From Halofilum ochraceum (GTDB lineage Bacteria; Pseudomonadota; Gammaproteobacteria; XJ16; Halofilaceae): a stretch of 64,000 bases of DNA. The DNA lies in the NCBI RefSeq assembly GCF_001614315.2, contig NZ_LVEG02000001.1:1-64000 (forward strand). Direction: 5' to 3'. Each line of letters opens with the position of its first letter. Position 1 is the first letter of the stretch. A program made the translations under genes and the position numbers. Of this stretch, positions 1 through 9,053 are shown one piece after another. Below the pieces are notes generated by a model, which had not been told where the DNA came from, ran no database searches, and saw only the letters and a list, made by a program, of their open reading frames with translations.

Positions 1-435
1 CGGGGCTACGGCATCCTGATCCGCCCGATCCGCGGTGTTGCCGCCGGTCGCGGTGTCGGATCGTGCGGGTTCACCGGGCGTGACGCCGTGCGCCTTTGGT
101 TCCCCTTCGCCGTCCACGCGCACGAACACCAACCGATCGACTCGGGTGATCGACTGCCGGGTGCGGCGATTGCGGACTTCGCACTCGATCGTGATCGACG
201 TCCGTCCGAACTCCACGACCCCCGTGCCGATCTCGACGATATCGCCCTGGCGCGCGCCGGCCAGAAAGTGCACGTCCGAGATACTGCGCGTGACCACCGA
301 AGTGGACTCGAGCTGACAGGCGGCGTAGATGAATGCTTCCTCATCGATCCATGCCAGCACGCGGCCGCCAAACAGGGCGCCGTTCGAGTTGAGGTCTTTC
401 GCGGCGACCATCTTCCGGGTCCGGTATTTCATCAT
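1..435 (-). CDS. Acyl-CoA thioesterase, hotdog fold, 3' end outside window
   Basis: The minus-strand frame is open from an ATGATG start at 435 to the window edge (145 codons), so the C-terminus is missing. Residues about 10-35 contain DLNSNGALFGGRVLAWIDEE, the signature of cytosolic acyl-CoA thioesterases of the YciA/BFIT class, with the N-x-x-G-x-(L/I)-F-G-G loop and the helix carrying the catalytic acidic residue. The protein should hydrolyse acyl-CoA to free acid and CoA. A GAGGAA ribosome-binding site precedes the start. The last visible residues (from about 115) are polar and low complexity, unlike the core domain, so the product is longer than a minimal YciA. Substrate chain length cannot be told from sequence. 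Confidence 0.85.
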   Translation of the reverse strand, partial: MMKYRTRKMVAAKDLNSNGALFGGRVLAWIDEEAFIYAACQLESTSVVTRSISDVHFLAGARQGDIVEIGTGVVEFGRTSITIECEVRNRRTRQSITRVDRLVFVRVDGEGEPKAHGVTPGEPARSDTATGGNTADRADQDAVAP

Positions 436-785
436 TGCGGTTCCTCGGCGTGTTCGGGCGCTGTCCTCCCGAACGGCGTAACGCAATCGGCGTGCCATCC
501 TGTGCACGCACGCACGGACTCGTCATGGAATGGCTGCGTGTCGCGGTCTGCGCCCCAGGCCCGGGTGATTCCGCGAAGCGGTAACAGCGAGGGTGTCGCA
601 CCGTAGCGATGCCGGTTCGAGGTCGACTGCACCATTACGAGGCAGTGCAGGCCTGTCACGCAGCGCCGGCGCCGGACCGTTCGGATCGGCAGGATTTTCC
701 TGAATGGATCAGTGGTCGAATCGAGCGACAGGCGGGGGAGTCATGTCCGCATAGGGGCGGTAAAACCCGATTCGCCCAAAGTAAA
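436..785. other. Intergenic region, nothing recognised
   Basis: This lies between the thioesterase start and the terminator of the helicase gene. It should carry the leftward thioesterase promoter, but I could not pick a convincing -35/-10 pair. Short open frames in it lack ribosome-binding sites and recognisable motifs. Confidence 0.4.
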
Positions 786-817
786 GCGCCCGGCTCCCCC
801 GAGGGGGAGCCGGGCGC
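786..817 (-). terminator. Rho-independent terminator of rhlE
   Basis: A perfect 15-bp inverted repeat (786-800 with 803-817) is followed on the minus strand by TTTACTTT. It lies about 80 nt past the stop codon of the leftward helicase gene and is the clearest intrinsic terminator in the window. Confidence 0.85.
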
Positions 818-896
818 AATGATTGTCGCGCTTGCACCTGCCGACGTGTTGTTCGGACGGCGATGACGCTGCGCGATCGCTCTCCGACAGATTGTG

Positions 897-2219
897 TCAG
901 CGGGCGCGGCGGCCCGGGTTGCCACCCTGCGCACGGTTGCCACCTTGCGTGCGGTTGCCGCCGCCGTTGCCGTTTTGTCGGCGAACCTGACCGGCGTTGC
1001 GGTTCTGTCCCTGATTTCGGCCCTGGCCCTGACCGCGACCTCCGTTCTGGCGGCGTTTCGCGGCGACCGCGGTTTCCTCGAACGGGTCGGGCTCGTAGCC
1101 GGGTACCGGCTCGGAGTGGATGTTGCGATTCATCATCCGCTCGATGCCCTTGAGGAGTTTCCGGTCATCGCCGGAGACCAGGGACACGGCCTGGCCGTCG
1201 CGGCCGGCGCGGCCGGTGCGGCCGATGCGGTGGAGGTAATCCTCCGGCACTTCCGGCAGATCGTAGTTGACCACGTGCGGCAGGTGGTCGATGTCGAGGC
1301 CGCGCGCGGCGATGTCGGTCGCCACGAGAATGCGGACACCGCCTTTCTTGAACTGCCCGAGCGCCTTCGTGCGTGCGCCCTGCGTCTTGTTGCCATGGAT
1401 CGCGGCGGAGCTCAGGCCGTCGCGGTCGAGTTGCATGGCCAGACGGTCGGCACCGCGTTTGGTCCGCGTGAAGACCAGAACCTGTTGCCAGTCGCCGTCG
1501 CGGATCAGGTGACTGAGCACGGTTTTCTTGCCGTCGCGATTCACCGGATGGACCTTCTGGGTCACGGTGTCCACCGCCGAATTGCGCGCGGCGACCTCGA
1601 TCCGGGTCGGTCGCGTCAGCATGCCCTGGGCGAGTTCGCGGATGCCGTCGGAGAAAGTGGCCGAGAACAGCAGCGTCTGACGCTGCTTCGGAACGGCCGC
1701 GATCACCTTCTTGATATCGTTGATGAAGCCCATGTCGAGCATGCGATCGGCCTCATCGAGCACCAGCGTCTCGACCTGCGAGAGGTCGACCGTGCGGCGC
1801 TGCAGGTGGTCGATCAGGCGGCCCGGGGTCGCGACCAGGATGTCCACGCCGCGGCGCAGCGTCTGCACCTGGGGCTGCATGCCGACGCCGCCGAACACGG
1901 TCGTCGATTTCAGCGGCAGGTGGCGGCCATAGGTCTTGACGCTCTCCTGGACCTGCGCGGCCAGTTCACGCGTCGGCGTGATGACCAGCGCCCGGATCGG
2001 GCGCCCGCCCGATTTCGGCTTTTCGCGCATGAGCCGTTCAAGGATCGGCAGCGTGAAGCCGGCGGTCTTGCCGGTACCGGTCTGGGCCGCGGCCATGACG
2101 TCGCCGCCGGCGAGGATCGCCGGGATGGCTTCAGACTGGATCGGTGTGGCGGTGCTGTAACCCTGATCCTGGACAGCACGAAGCAGCGCGGCCGAGAGGC
2201 CGAGATGGGAGAACGACAT
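897..2219 (-). CDS. rhlE: DEAD-box ATP-dependent RNA helicase, RhlE type
   Basis: This 440-residue protein has the full DEAD-box set: Q motif (GYSTATPIQ, 20-28), Walker A AQTGTGKT (45-52), PTRELA (82-87), DEAD (155-158), SAT (186-188), RGLDI (306-310) and HRIGRTGR (330-337). It should unwind short RNA duplexes with ATP, in ribosome assembly, RNA turnover or cold adaptation. The tail from about 388 is basic and rich in Gly, Asn, Gln and Arg with repeated QGGN-like units, an RNA-binding extension common in RhlE proteins. AGGAG precedes the ATG. The leader of more than 150 nt contains a pyrimidine tract (around 2281-2297) and might be regulatory. It is a monocistronic gene with its own terminator. 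Confidence 0.95.
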   Translation of the reverse strand: MSFSHLGLSAALLRAVQDQGYSTATPIQSEAIPAILAGGDVMAAAQTGTGKTAGFTLPILERLMREKPKSGGRPIRALVITPTRELAAQVQESVKTYGRHLPLKSTTVFGGVGMQPQVQTLRRGVDILVATPGRLIDHLQRRTVDLSQVETLVLDEADRMLDMGFINDIKKVIAAVPKQRQTLLFSATFSDGIRELAQGMLTRPTRIEVAARNSAVDTVTQKVHPVNRDGKKTVLSHLIRDGDWQQVLVFTRTKRGADRLAMQLDRDGLSSAAIHGNKTQGARTKALGQFKKGGVRILVATDIAARGLDIDHLPHVVNYDLPEVPEDYLHRIGRTGRAGRDGQAVSLVSGDDRKLLKGIERMMNRNIHSEPVPGYEPDPFEETAVAAKRRQNGGRGQGQGRNQGQNRNAGQVRRQNGNGGGNRTQGGNRAQGGNPGRRAR

Positions 2220-2465
2220 GTGAATTGCTCCTGGAGCCTGTCCGGGTACGGCTATGGCCGTTCGCCCGGGTCCGGTCCAGGCAAAAAAGAAAAGGGGATT
2301 CGAGGTGCGATCCTGAAAGGATACCGGGAACTACCGCGAAAACGTGATGCCGACCGGTCGCATCAGCGATGCGCACGATAACAGAACCCGTCCCGGGACA
2401 CACGGAAAATCGCGGGACCGATCGATCGACACGGCTTAGCCTCGTAGCGGCCGTACCGAACGACG

Positions 2466-2495
2466 CGTTGGGTTTCCTTCGTCAACCCAACCTAC
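2466..2495. repeat. Dispersed palindromic repeat, family B (intact copy)
   Basis: The 30-bp unit has arms GTTGGGTT and AACCCAAC around a CCTTCGTC centre and ends in CTAC. Related copies lie at 32731-32805, 43336-43369 and 45014-45041, and the last is interrupted by an insertion sequence. It sits in the 310-bp gap upstream of rhlE, where I see no gene. Short imperfect palindromes of this sort behave as REP-like elements. Confidence 0.75.
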
Positions 2496-2529
2496 GGGGG
2501 TTGGGGCAACCGGAGACCGCCGTGTCGCC

Positions 2530-2925
2530 CTATAGGCTCAACCACAAATCCGCAGCGATCGCCGCGGCGGAGAGCACGAAGATCACGAGATAATTGAACC
2601 GCTCCGGCGAGATCCGGATCGAATACAGAATCGCCGCGATCTGCTCGCGGTCGATCTCGCTCAATGGCTCGTCCGAACGCATCTTCCGATCCAGGTCCCC
2701 GCCGACGACCGCACGCACGCGGCGCAGCGATACCCAGTAGCGGTAGGAGAAGAAAGCCGCATTCAGCAGCACGCCGAGATACCACAGCGGCCGGACCCAT
2801 CCAGGCTCCACGTGCTCCGCGATAATGATCGCGCGGAATGCGAGGCTGGAAACCAGACCGACCGCGAGCAGGGCGATGATGACGGGCATCGGGATGATGC
2901 GGAATCGGGCCGGCGTTTCAGTCAT
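2530..2925 (-). CDS. Small integral membrane protein, unknown function
   Basis: The 131-residue product has three predicted membrane segments at about 12-32, 44-63 and 112-129. A charged cytoplasmic-type loop (65-105) contains RRVRAVVGGDLDRKMR and a DREQIAAILYSIRISPERFN helix. I do not recognise the family with confidence. It is read leftward and stands alone, upstream of neither the RidA gene nor the helicase in an obvious operon. Hydrophobicity pattern, codon use and clean boundaries support it as a real gene. Confidence 0.6.
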   Translation of the reverse strand: MTETPARFRIIPMPVIIALLAVGLVSSLAFRAIIIAEHVEPGWVRPLWYLGVLLNAAFFSYRYWVSLRRVRAVVGGDLDRKMRSDEPLSEIDREQIAAILYSIRISPERFNYLVIFVLSAAAIAADLWLSL

Positions 2926-2982
2926 GGTGGGGCCGCCAGAATGGGACCCCGGAAGGGCGACCGGCGCGCAGAGCGGGCACGT

Positions 2983-3393
2983 TCATTCGTCGTCCAGGAT
3001 CGCCACTGCCGCGATCTCGATCAGGTATTCGGGCCGTCCCAGCCCATCGATGATCAACAAGGTGTTGGTCGGGTAATCCGGGCCGTTCAGCCAGCGCTGG
3101 CGCGCCTCGGTCGCGGCGTCCCGGTATGCCCGGTCCACGATCCATGTGGTCGTGGAGACCAGGTCGTCCAGACCGCCGCCGGCCGCTTCCAGTACGCTCG
3201 CGAGGTTGTGCCAGACCTGTTCGGCCTGGCGCGCGCCGTCGCCGATACCGACCGGGCTGCCATCCTCGTCCACCGCCACCTGACCGGCGATCCAGAGCTG
3301 GTTGCCGGCCCGCACGGCCTGCGAGAAGGCGAGCGGTTCGTTCCACTCTTCATTGAAACGCCGGATCCGACGCGGTCGCTGATGCGAGCTCAT
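2983..3393 (-). CDS. RidA (YjgF/YER057c/UK114) family protein
   Basis: The ATG at 3393 has GGGAG about eight bases upstream, so I prefer it over a longer in-frame start at 3507. The 136-residue product carries the RidA fold signatures: an FSQAV segment near the N-terminus, then WIAGQVAVDEDG, a QAEQVWHNLASVLEAAGG helix and a C-terminal YLIEIAAVAI strand. RidA proteins hydrolyse reactive enamines/imines released by PLP enzymes. The usual GRPAR-type arginine of RidA itself appears as GRPEYLIEI, with Glu in place of the Arg that holds the substrate carboxylate. This member may therefore belong to an Rid subfamily (Rid4-7-like) with another role. Confidence 0.8.
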   Translation of the reverse strand: MSSHQRPRRIRRFNEEWNEPLAFSQAVRAGNQLWIAGQVAVDEDGSPVGIGDGARQAEQVWHNLASVLEAAGGGLDDLVSTTTWIVDRAYRDAATEARQRWLNGPDYPTNTLLIIDGLGRPEYLIEIAAVAILDDE

Positions 3394-3503
3394 GGTGGTA
3401 CTCCCGGGTCGAGGCCATTCATGGACGGCGCCCGATGGGCGCGGCGTGCACACAGTCCCGTATCCTGCGAGGGGATGCCGGCGATGTACAGAGCGGTCTT
3501 GAC

Positions 3504-3908
3504 TCAACGCCCGCCGATGGTGAGCAGGGTGTCGTCGTCGCGCATGAGGAAGAGGGCGATACAGGCGCCCAGCATCGGGATCGCGGCAAAAAACAGGAGG
3601 TTGTCAAACGGATCGAGGTACTGCCGCCACGAAGACAGGGTCGAGATGCCGTGGGCGATCAGCACATAACCGTAGGTCCAGAGGCGCCAGAGGCCGAGCA
3701 CGAAGGCGATCTCGACCGCCAGCTGTACGAGTCCGATTGCCAGCAGCAGGCCGGCGCCGATATCGGGAAAACCGTAGAAATTGCCGAACACCGCGGCCGC
3801 GTGGCCGGGCATCAGGAGTTTGTCCAGCGACCACATCGCCATGACCATGAAGACGGTGATCCGCAGCAGGAGAAGGCTGATTCGCAGGCGTCCGGAATCA
3901 CTGTGCAT
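3504..3908 (-). CDS. DoxX-like four-helix membrane protein
   Basis: Translation probably starts at ATG 3908, with GAGAGG upstream, giving 134 residues. Four hydrophobic helices at about 10-27, 41-61, 66-86 and 102-122 and the LRITVFMVMAMWSLDKL start resemble the DoxX/DUF6790-type integral membrane family. The function of this family is unsettled; members often accompany redox or thiol genes. It lies between RidA and GST genes but is divergent from the GST, so it is not in its operon. Confidence 0.6.
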   Translation of the reverse strand: MHSDSGRLRISLLLLRITVFMVMAMWSLDKLLMPGHAAAVFGNFYGFPDIGAGLLLAIGLVQLAVEIAFVLGLWRLWTYGYVLIAHGISTLSSWRQYLDPFDNLLFFAAIPMLGACIALFLMRDDDTLLTIGGR

Positions 3909-4050
3909 AGGGGTTGACCTCTCGGGTTGAAGACGGGGGTTGCCGCGGCCACCGGCCGCCACTGGAGTGCGGATTGTGTCCGCCGATCGACCGACCTGCA
4001 TTCGGACCGGTCAAAACGCGGATTGTTCCCGACGAATCGGAGGTCGAAAC

Positions 4051-4779
4051 ATGTCGTATGAACTGTATTACTGGCCCACCATCCAGGGTCGCGGTGAATT
4101 CATCCGCCTGGCGCTGGAGGAGGCGGGTGCCGAATACCAGGACGTTGGCCGCAGCGCTGACGGTGCCGATTTCGCGGCCGTTGCCGAGGTACTCGCCCCC
4201 GAGGGCGACGCCCGGCTTCCGTTCGCGCCGCCGGTGCTCAGGGACGGCGACCACCGGATCGCGCAGACCGCGAATATCCTGCTCTATCTCGGGCCGCGGC
4301 ACGGTCTGATGCCGGAGGACGAGGCGGGGCGCCTGTGGGTGCATCAGCTGCAGTTGACCATCGCGGACTGGCTGGTCGAGGTGCATGACACCCACCATCC
4401 GCTGGGCCCGTCCCTGTACTACGAACAGCAGAAACCGGAGGCCGCGAAGCGTGCAAAGGCATTTCACGAAGATCGACTGCCGAAATTCACGGAGTACTTC
4501 GAGACGGTGCTGACGGTGAATCCATCCGGTCCGGAGTATCTCGTCGGCGGAATGCTGACGACGGCCGATCTGTCTCTGTTCCAGATGGTCGCGGGCCTGC
4601 GTTATGCCTTTCCGCGCGCGATGGCGGCGCTCGAGCCGGAGTGTCCGCGGATCGTTGACCTGCACGATCGGATTGCCCGGCGGCCGGCAATCGCCCGGTA
4701 CCTCGCATCCCCGCGGCGGCTGCCGTTCAATGAGGACGGCATTTTCCGGCACTATCCGGAACTCGATTCGGCCGGATGA
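4051..4779 (+). CDS. Glutathione S-transferase family protein
   Basis: CGGAGGT ends seven bases before ATG 4051. The 242-residue product starts with YELYYWPTIQGRGEFIRLALEEAG, the thioredoxin-like N-domain of sigma/alpha-type GSTs with a catalytic-type Tyr (YYWP) and the R-G-E-F-I-R-L helix. A QTANILLYLG segment supplies the glutathione gamma-glutamyl contact. The C-domain (about 90-240) is all-helical and contains the LTTADLSLFQMV N-capping/hydrophobic staple motif. It should conjugate glutathione to electrophiles in the cytosol. It is transcribed alone. Confidence 0.85.
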   Translation: MSYELYYWPTIQGRGEFIRLALEEAGAEYQDVGRSADGADFAAVAEVLAPEGDARLPFAPPVLRDGDHRIAQTANILLYLGPRHGLMPEDEAGRLWVHQLQLTIADWLVEVHDTHHPLGPSLYYEQQKPEAAKRAKAFHEDRLPKFTEYFETVLTVNPSGPEYLVGGMLTTADLSLFQMVAGLRYAFPRAMAALEPECPRIVDLHDRIARRPAIARYLASPRRLPFNEDGIFRHYPELDSAG

Positions 4780-4968
4780 AGCCCGTTTGACGCAGGGGCA
4801 TCTGCAACGTGGCGTGGGACGGGCACGGTGCCCCGCATTCGAAATCGCGCAGCGTGTCCGCTATCGTAATGACCCTCGCGGTACAGCCGGACGGACTCCA
4901 TTGGCGGCGACAGCCGTTCCTTCCCACAACAGGAGGCGCAGACCTTCGAAACGGCCGGGAGCAAGCGG

Positions 4969-5979
4969 ATGACCACGGACTCCGTACTGGAACGGATTGT
5001 CGATGTCGTCACGGGTGGGGAGGACGTCGAGGACCTCGTGCGGCCCTTCCTGCGGATCGTCGAGTCTCTGACCGGCCTGGAGTCGACCTATCTGACGACG
5101 GTTGATCTCGAGCACGGCGTCCAGACGGTTCTGTTCGCCCACAACACAGGGACTCTAAACCTCCACGAGGGGCTGAAGGCGGACTGGGGGGACACGCTCT
5201 GCCGGCGCTCGATCGAGGAGGGGTGCGCCTATACCGACGAGGTGCCGAGCCGGTGGGGGGATTCGCGCGGGGGCCGTGAACTGGGCATTTCGACCTACCT
5301 GGGCGTGCCGATCCGGGTCGGAAACGGTGAGCTCTACGGGACATTGTGCGGCGTCAGCCGTGCGAAACTGCCGGTGACCGGGAACGTTCGGAAACTGCTC
5401 GATCTGTTCGGGCATATCATCGCCCGGCAGATCGAGCGTGAGCGTCTGCTCGAGCGTCTGCAGCGGGAAAATATCGAGTACGAGGGGCATGCGCTCACCG
5501 ACCCGCTGACCGGGGTGCCCAATCGGCGCGCACTGCTGCGGGAACTGCAGCGCGCGCTGAGCGACAGCGAACGTTCAGGCGCGACGGTGTACGTGGCCTT
5601 TATCGATCTGGACGGTTTCAAGGCGATCAACGATCGCCATGGTCACGATGCGGGCGACCGATTCCTGATCGCGGTGGCGCGGGCTTTATCGGCTGGGCTG
5701 CGCGAAGGCGACTTTCTCGGACGCTATGGCGGTGACGAGTTCATCGTCTTCGGCACCGATTATGGCGGCGATGCCGCCGACAATCGCTGCCTCTTCCAGG
5801 CCCGGCTCGCGGGATTGACCGCCGGCGCGTTCCCACTCGAATCCGTGACGGTCGAATATTCGGGAGCGAGTGTCGGCGTGATCGCCGCGAACCATCAAAG
5901 CGGTACCTGCGACGAGGTGATCGCGCAGGCGGACGCGGCCATGTACGAGGTCAAGCAGGCCAGGCGAGCGGCCCGGTAG
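4969..5979 (+). CDS. GAF-GGDEF diguanylate cyclase
   Basis: The 336-residue protein makes cyclic di-GMP from two GTP. Residues 1-155 form a GAF-type sensor with the typical LGVPIRVGNGELYGTLCG strand pair. A helix at 150-175 links to a GGDEF domain (about 177-335). The catalytic motif is GGDEF (254-258) and an inhibitory RxxD site (REGD, 245-248) lies five residues ahead, so product inhibition is expected. No membrane segment is seen, so it is cytosolic. The GAF ligand is unknown; no obvious haem, bilin or iron ligand set stands out, although Cys78, Cys86 and Cys127 are present. Confidence 0.92.
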   Translation: MTTDSVLERIVDVVTGGEDVEDLVRPFLRIVESLTGLESTYLTTVDLEHGVQTVLFAHNTGTLNLHEGLKADWGDTLCRRSIEEGCAYTDEVPSRWGDSRGGRELGISTYLGVPIRVGNGELYGTLCGVSRAKLPVTGNVRKLLDLFGHIIARQIERERLLERLQRENIEYEGHALTDPLTGVPNRRALLRELQRALSDSERSGATVYVAFIDLDGFKAINDRHGHDAGDRFLIAVARALSAGLREGDFLGRYGGDEFIVFGTDYGGDAADNRCLFQARLAGLTAGAFPLESVTVEYSGASVGVIAANHQSGTCDEVIAQADAAMYEVKQARRAAR

Positions 5980-5999
5980 TCGTTTCGCCTGCCGTGCGT

Positions 6000-6539
6000 T
6001 CAGTCAGAACTGTCGGGGAGGCGGAATTCGGGATCGATCCGTGTCGCCGCCAGGTTATTGGCGTAGCTTGCCAGCGTGTAGGCGCTGATGATGGTCGTGA
6101 TCTCCAGTAATTCACCGAGTCCCACGCCGCGTTCCTCGAGTACGCTCAGCTCGGCCTGGCCGAGCGCCCCGTGCCGGTGCATCACCCGGCGCGTCGCGTC
6201 AATCAGGGCCGCATGACGCGGTTCCGCGGGTGCCTGGCAGGCGAGGATCCGGTCGATCGAATCCTTGGCTACACCGTTGTCCCGTGCTTCCTGGCGAAAT
6301 ACGTGCTGGCAGTACTCGCACCCGGTCTCAAGCGCGACCTGGAGCGCGATCAGGGCCTGCTCCGCCCGGCCTAGATGGCCATGATGCTCGAGTGCCTCTT
6401 CCATCTGCACGAAGGCCTGTAGCGCCACCGTGCGGCGGGCCAGGGTGGCGTATACGTTGGGGACGCGGTTATCGAATTCTTTGGCGACTTTGCGCAGAAT
6501 CGCCTCGCGCCTCCCGGCCTCGTTCGAGTCAGCGGTCAT
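6000..6539 (-). CDS. Carboxymuconolactone decarboxylase/AhpD-like protein
   Basis: This 179-residue helical protein contains ALETGCEYCQHV, the E-x-x-C-x-x-C-x-H motif (Cys74, Cys77, His79) of AhpD-like alkylhydroperoxidases and CMD-family proteins. In AhpD the cysteine pair reduces peroxidase partners, whereas true decarboxylases lack it, so a thiol redox role is more likely than aromatic catabolism. No peroxidase (AhpC) gene is nearby. The gene is divergent from the histidine kinase gene at 6872. Confidence 0.85.
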   Translation of the reverse strand: MTADSNEAGRREAILRKVAKEFDNRVPNVYATLARRTVALQAFVQMEEALEHHGHLGRAEQALIALQVALETGCEYCQHVFRQEARDNGVAKDSIDRILACQAPAEPRHAALIDATRRVMHRHGALGQAELSVLEERGVGLGELLEITTIISAYTLASYANNLAATRIDPEFRLPDSSD

Positions 6540-6871
6540 GTTCGAGCCTCTTGGTCAGTGGATGAACGACTCCCCTGGCGATCTTCTTCGGGGGCGCCCC
6601 GGGTGCAGGCCGCGGCGCCCGGGGTTGGATCGCACACCCGCGTCACGCTGTTTCGCATTACAGCAATCCAGAGCGGATCTGGCTGTACGTATTATTACGC
6701 AGATTTTTTTCACCGGGACGAGGATCACGGATGCCCGGGCATCGTATGTGCGCATCCCCTTTGCTACGATCCCCGAAAGCCACGGTGTCCGTGGTGCGGC
6801 CCAATGGCATCGTCTGGCCGCGCCGCGAATGGTATTCGCCACGACATGGAATGCCCGGGAGCAGGCAGTAG
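6540..6871. other. Divergent intergenic region with AT-rich hairpin
   Basis: This 332-bp gap should hold promoters for both the AhpD-like gene and the histidine kinase gene. Around 6682-6711 a small interrupted stem (CTG..CGTA with TACG..CAG) is followed by seven T on the plus strand and looks like a weak intrinsic terminator. No plus-strand gene precedes it. The same AT-rich stretch could be the leftward promoter. I see no open frame worth calling. Confidence 0.35.
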
Positions 6872-7897
6872 ATGATCCTCATTGACTCCAGTCACCGGGA
6901 CAGCCTCGCGGAGGTATTCGAGGAACTCTACGACCCCGCGTTTCTGATTGACCCGGATGGAGGCTGTTTCGTCGGGGCCAATCCCGCCGCCCTGCGATTT
7001 CTCGGTTATGAGCCCGAGGAGCTTGCCGCGCTGACGCCGGCCGATATCCATCCGCACGAAATCCCGCGCCTCGAGGCGTTCCTCCAGGCGGTGTGCCGAA
7101 ACAGTCGATGGTCAACGGATGATCTCTCCTGTCGACCCAAAACCGGTGCCCTTATTCCCGCCCAGGTGCGTGCATCGGTGGTGCGGATCGAGGGTCGCAA
7201 GTACGTGCTCGCGATCTTTCGGGACCGTCGGGAGGAAGAACTTGCCGAACTCGGGCGATCGCTGCGCCGTCTGACGCATGATCTGCGTAACACCATGGTG
7301 GCCTCCCGGGTGATGAGCGACCGCATGAGGGAGCACTCCGATCCCATGGTCCAGCGCAGTGCGGAACTCATCACGCGCTCGGTGGATCGAGCGGTACGGA
7401 TGTGCCAAAGCGCACTCAGCGCGGGCACTGCGACGGAATACCAGCCACGGCGTGAGCGTTTCACGCTGGACGAATTGATCCGTGAACTCGAGGCGGCGGT
7501 CGGGCCGGAAGAGATTGTCGAGGCGAAGCTTGAGGCGCCGGGGTCGGATGGTGTGGTGCTGGATGCGGACTACGACCAGGTCTTCCGGATCCTTCTCAAT
7601 CTGGTCCGCAATGCGTTGACCGCCGGAGCCCGGACGATCACCGTCGAGGGCAAGCGGGAGGATAACGGCGTCGGCATCGAGGTCAGCGATGACGGTCCAG
7701 GGATCCCGCCCGACGTGCGCGAGTCCCTGTTCTCGGAGCAGCGTTCGGGCAGCGGCCACAAAGGGACCGGCCTGGGCCTGGCGATCGCCTGGGAGCTGGC
7801 CGGGAATCACGGTGGCGAAGTGATCCTGCAGCGCAGTGACGCGAGCGGCACGGTCTTCCGGATCACGATCCCGGATCCGGACTGGTCGTCGCCCTGA
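6872..7897 (+). CDS. PAS-domain sensor histidine kinase, soluble
   Basis: The 341-residue protein has an N-terminal PAS domain (about 12-125; FLIDPDGGCFVGANPAALRFLGY), an H-box RRLTHDLRNTM with His136, and a HATPase domain with DDGPGIPP and GTGLGLAIAWELAGNHGG. It should autophosphorylate on His136 and pass phosphate to a response regulator. No membrane helix is present, so the signal is cytosolic. There is no response regulator nearby, so it is an orphan kinase. It is convergent with the metal-transport operon that ends at 7932. Confidence 0.9.
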   Translation: MILIDSSHRDSLAEVFEELYDPAFLIDPDGGCFVGANPAALRFLGYEPEELAALTPADIHPHEIPRLEAFLQAVCRNSRWSTDDLSCRPKTGALIPAQVRASVVRIEGRKYVLAIFRDRREEELAELGRSLRRLTHDLRNTMVASRVMSDRMREHSDPMVQRSAELITRSVDRAVRMCQSALSAGTATEYQPRRERFTLDELIRELEAAVGPEEIVEAKLEAPGSDGVVLDADYDQVFRILLNLVRNALTAGARTITVEGKREDNGVGIEVSDDGPGIPPDVRESLFSEQRSGSGHKGTGLGLAIAWELAGNHGGEVILQRSDASGTVFRITIPDPDWSSP

Positions 7898-7931
7898 TGC
7901 CCGGATCCTGCGACCAGCCCGGTCTCCGGGT

Positions 7932-9053
7932 TCAGTACTCCAGCAGTTCGCGCGCGGCTTGGCGCCCGCGTCGGGTCAGATGCAGTCCCGTCCCCTCCCG
8001 CAGCACCAGACCGCGCCGCAGGCTGCGCCGGAGTACCTGTTCGGCCTTGGCGGGGTCCCAGCCGAGGTGTTTCTGCAGCGCCGGGACCACGTTTTCCCGG
8101 GCCGCTTCGGGGTTGCCTTCGTGTTCGTACAGGTGGACGACCAGGGCCCGGCTTTCGTCGGCGTAGCGCCGCATGTACTGGCGCCAGGCCTGGGCGACGA
8201 GGCCGTAGCGCGGGCCGAACAGGAACGCGAGGCCGAAGCAGGCCCCCGTCATCAGGGCCATCATGCCGCCGATCGACACATCCAGCGCGATCGCCGCCGC
8301 ATAGCCGGTGGCGCTGGAAATCACGCCGATCGCGGCCGCCCATACGAGCATGGGGATCAGGCGGTCGGTCAGCAGGTAAGCGGCCGCCGGTGGCACGATG
8401 ACGAAGGCGATGTAGAGCACCGCGCCGACCGCGTCGAACGCGGCCACGGCGGTGGCACTCGTGAGCGTCAGCAGGGCATAGAACATGGCTGTGGGCGCCA
8501 GGCCGAGCGCGGTCGCGAGCCCCGGATCGAAGGTCGACAGTTTCAGTTCCTTGAAAAAGGCGATGACGAACACGGCGTTGATCAGTGTAAGCGTGCCCAT
8601 CCACACCACCGAACGCGGAATCTCGATACCGGCGACCGTCACGGTATCCAGCCAGACGAATCCGATCTCGCCGAGCAGGACCGTGTGCGTGTCGAGGTGC
8701 ACGTCGCGTGCGTAGATGTTGAGCAGCAGGACGCCCGCGGCGAACAGCGCCGGGAAGACCAGGCCGATCGCCGCATCCATACGGACCCGGCGCGTGTTCG
8801 CGAGCAGTTCCGTCAGGAACACGGTCAGCAGGCCGGCCAGGGCTGCGCCGAGGATCTGGACCGGCCCACTCGTGGCCCATGTGATCAGCCAGACCACCAC
8901 GATGCCGAACACGATCGAGTGGCTGATCGCGTCCACGAGCATGGCGTTGCGTCGCAGGATGAGGAAGGTCCCGAGCAGTGCGCCCGATATCCCCACGAGG
9001 GCCCCCGTGAGGATGATCATCAGCGTCGGATTGCCGAAGAACGCTGCCATCAC
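7932..9053 (-). CDS. Metal ABC transporter permease with C-terminal winged-helix-like tail
   Basis: Residues 1-290 form an ABC-3 family permease of about eight to nine helices (FFGNPTLMIILTGALVGISG at the start, AFDAVGAVLYIAFVIVPPA in the middle), as in TroD/MntD. From about 300 to 373 a soluble tail reads as a three-helix wing module ending LRRGLVLREGTGLHLTRRGRQAARELLEY (helix, LRRG turn, wing, L-T-x-x-G). The gene is last in the operon and overlaps the previous permease gene by 4 bp (ATGA). With that partner it should form the membrane channel of a divalent metal importer. Confidence 0.9.
   Translation of the reverse strand: MMAAFFGNPTLMIILTGALVGISGALLGTFLILRRNAMLVDAISHSIVFGIVVVWLITWATSGPVQILGAALAGLLTVFLTELLANTRRVRMDAAIGLVFPALFAAGVLLLNIYARDVHLDTHTVLLGEIGFVWLDTVTVAGIEIPRSVVWMGTLTLINAVFVIAFFKELKLSTFDPGLATALGLAPTAMFYALLTLTSATAVAAFDAVGAVLYIAFVIVPPAAAYLLTDRLIPMLVWAAAIGVISSATGYAAAIALDVSIGGMMALMTGACFGLAFLFGPRYGLVAQAWRQYMRRYADESRALVVHLYEHEGNPEAARENVVPALQKHLGWDPAKAEQVLRRSLRRGLVLREGTGLHLTRRGRQAARELLEY

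Noticed and set aside
894-2381. A 495-codon plus-strand open frame over rhlE
   Set aside because: It is the antisense shadow of the helicase gene, which has all DEAD-box motifs, and the shadow has none.
6000-6539. True 4-carboxymuconolactone decarboxylase
   Set aside because: The C-x-x-C redox motif and lack of aromatic catabolism genes favour an AhpD-like role.
6682-6711. An sRNA ending at the T-run
   Set aside because: There is a weak hairpin and T-run but no convincing promoter upstream on the plus strand, so I list it only as part of the intergenic region.
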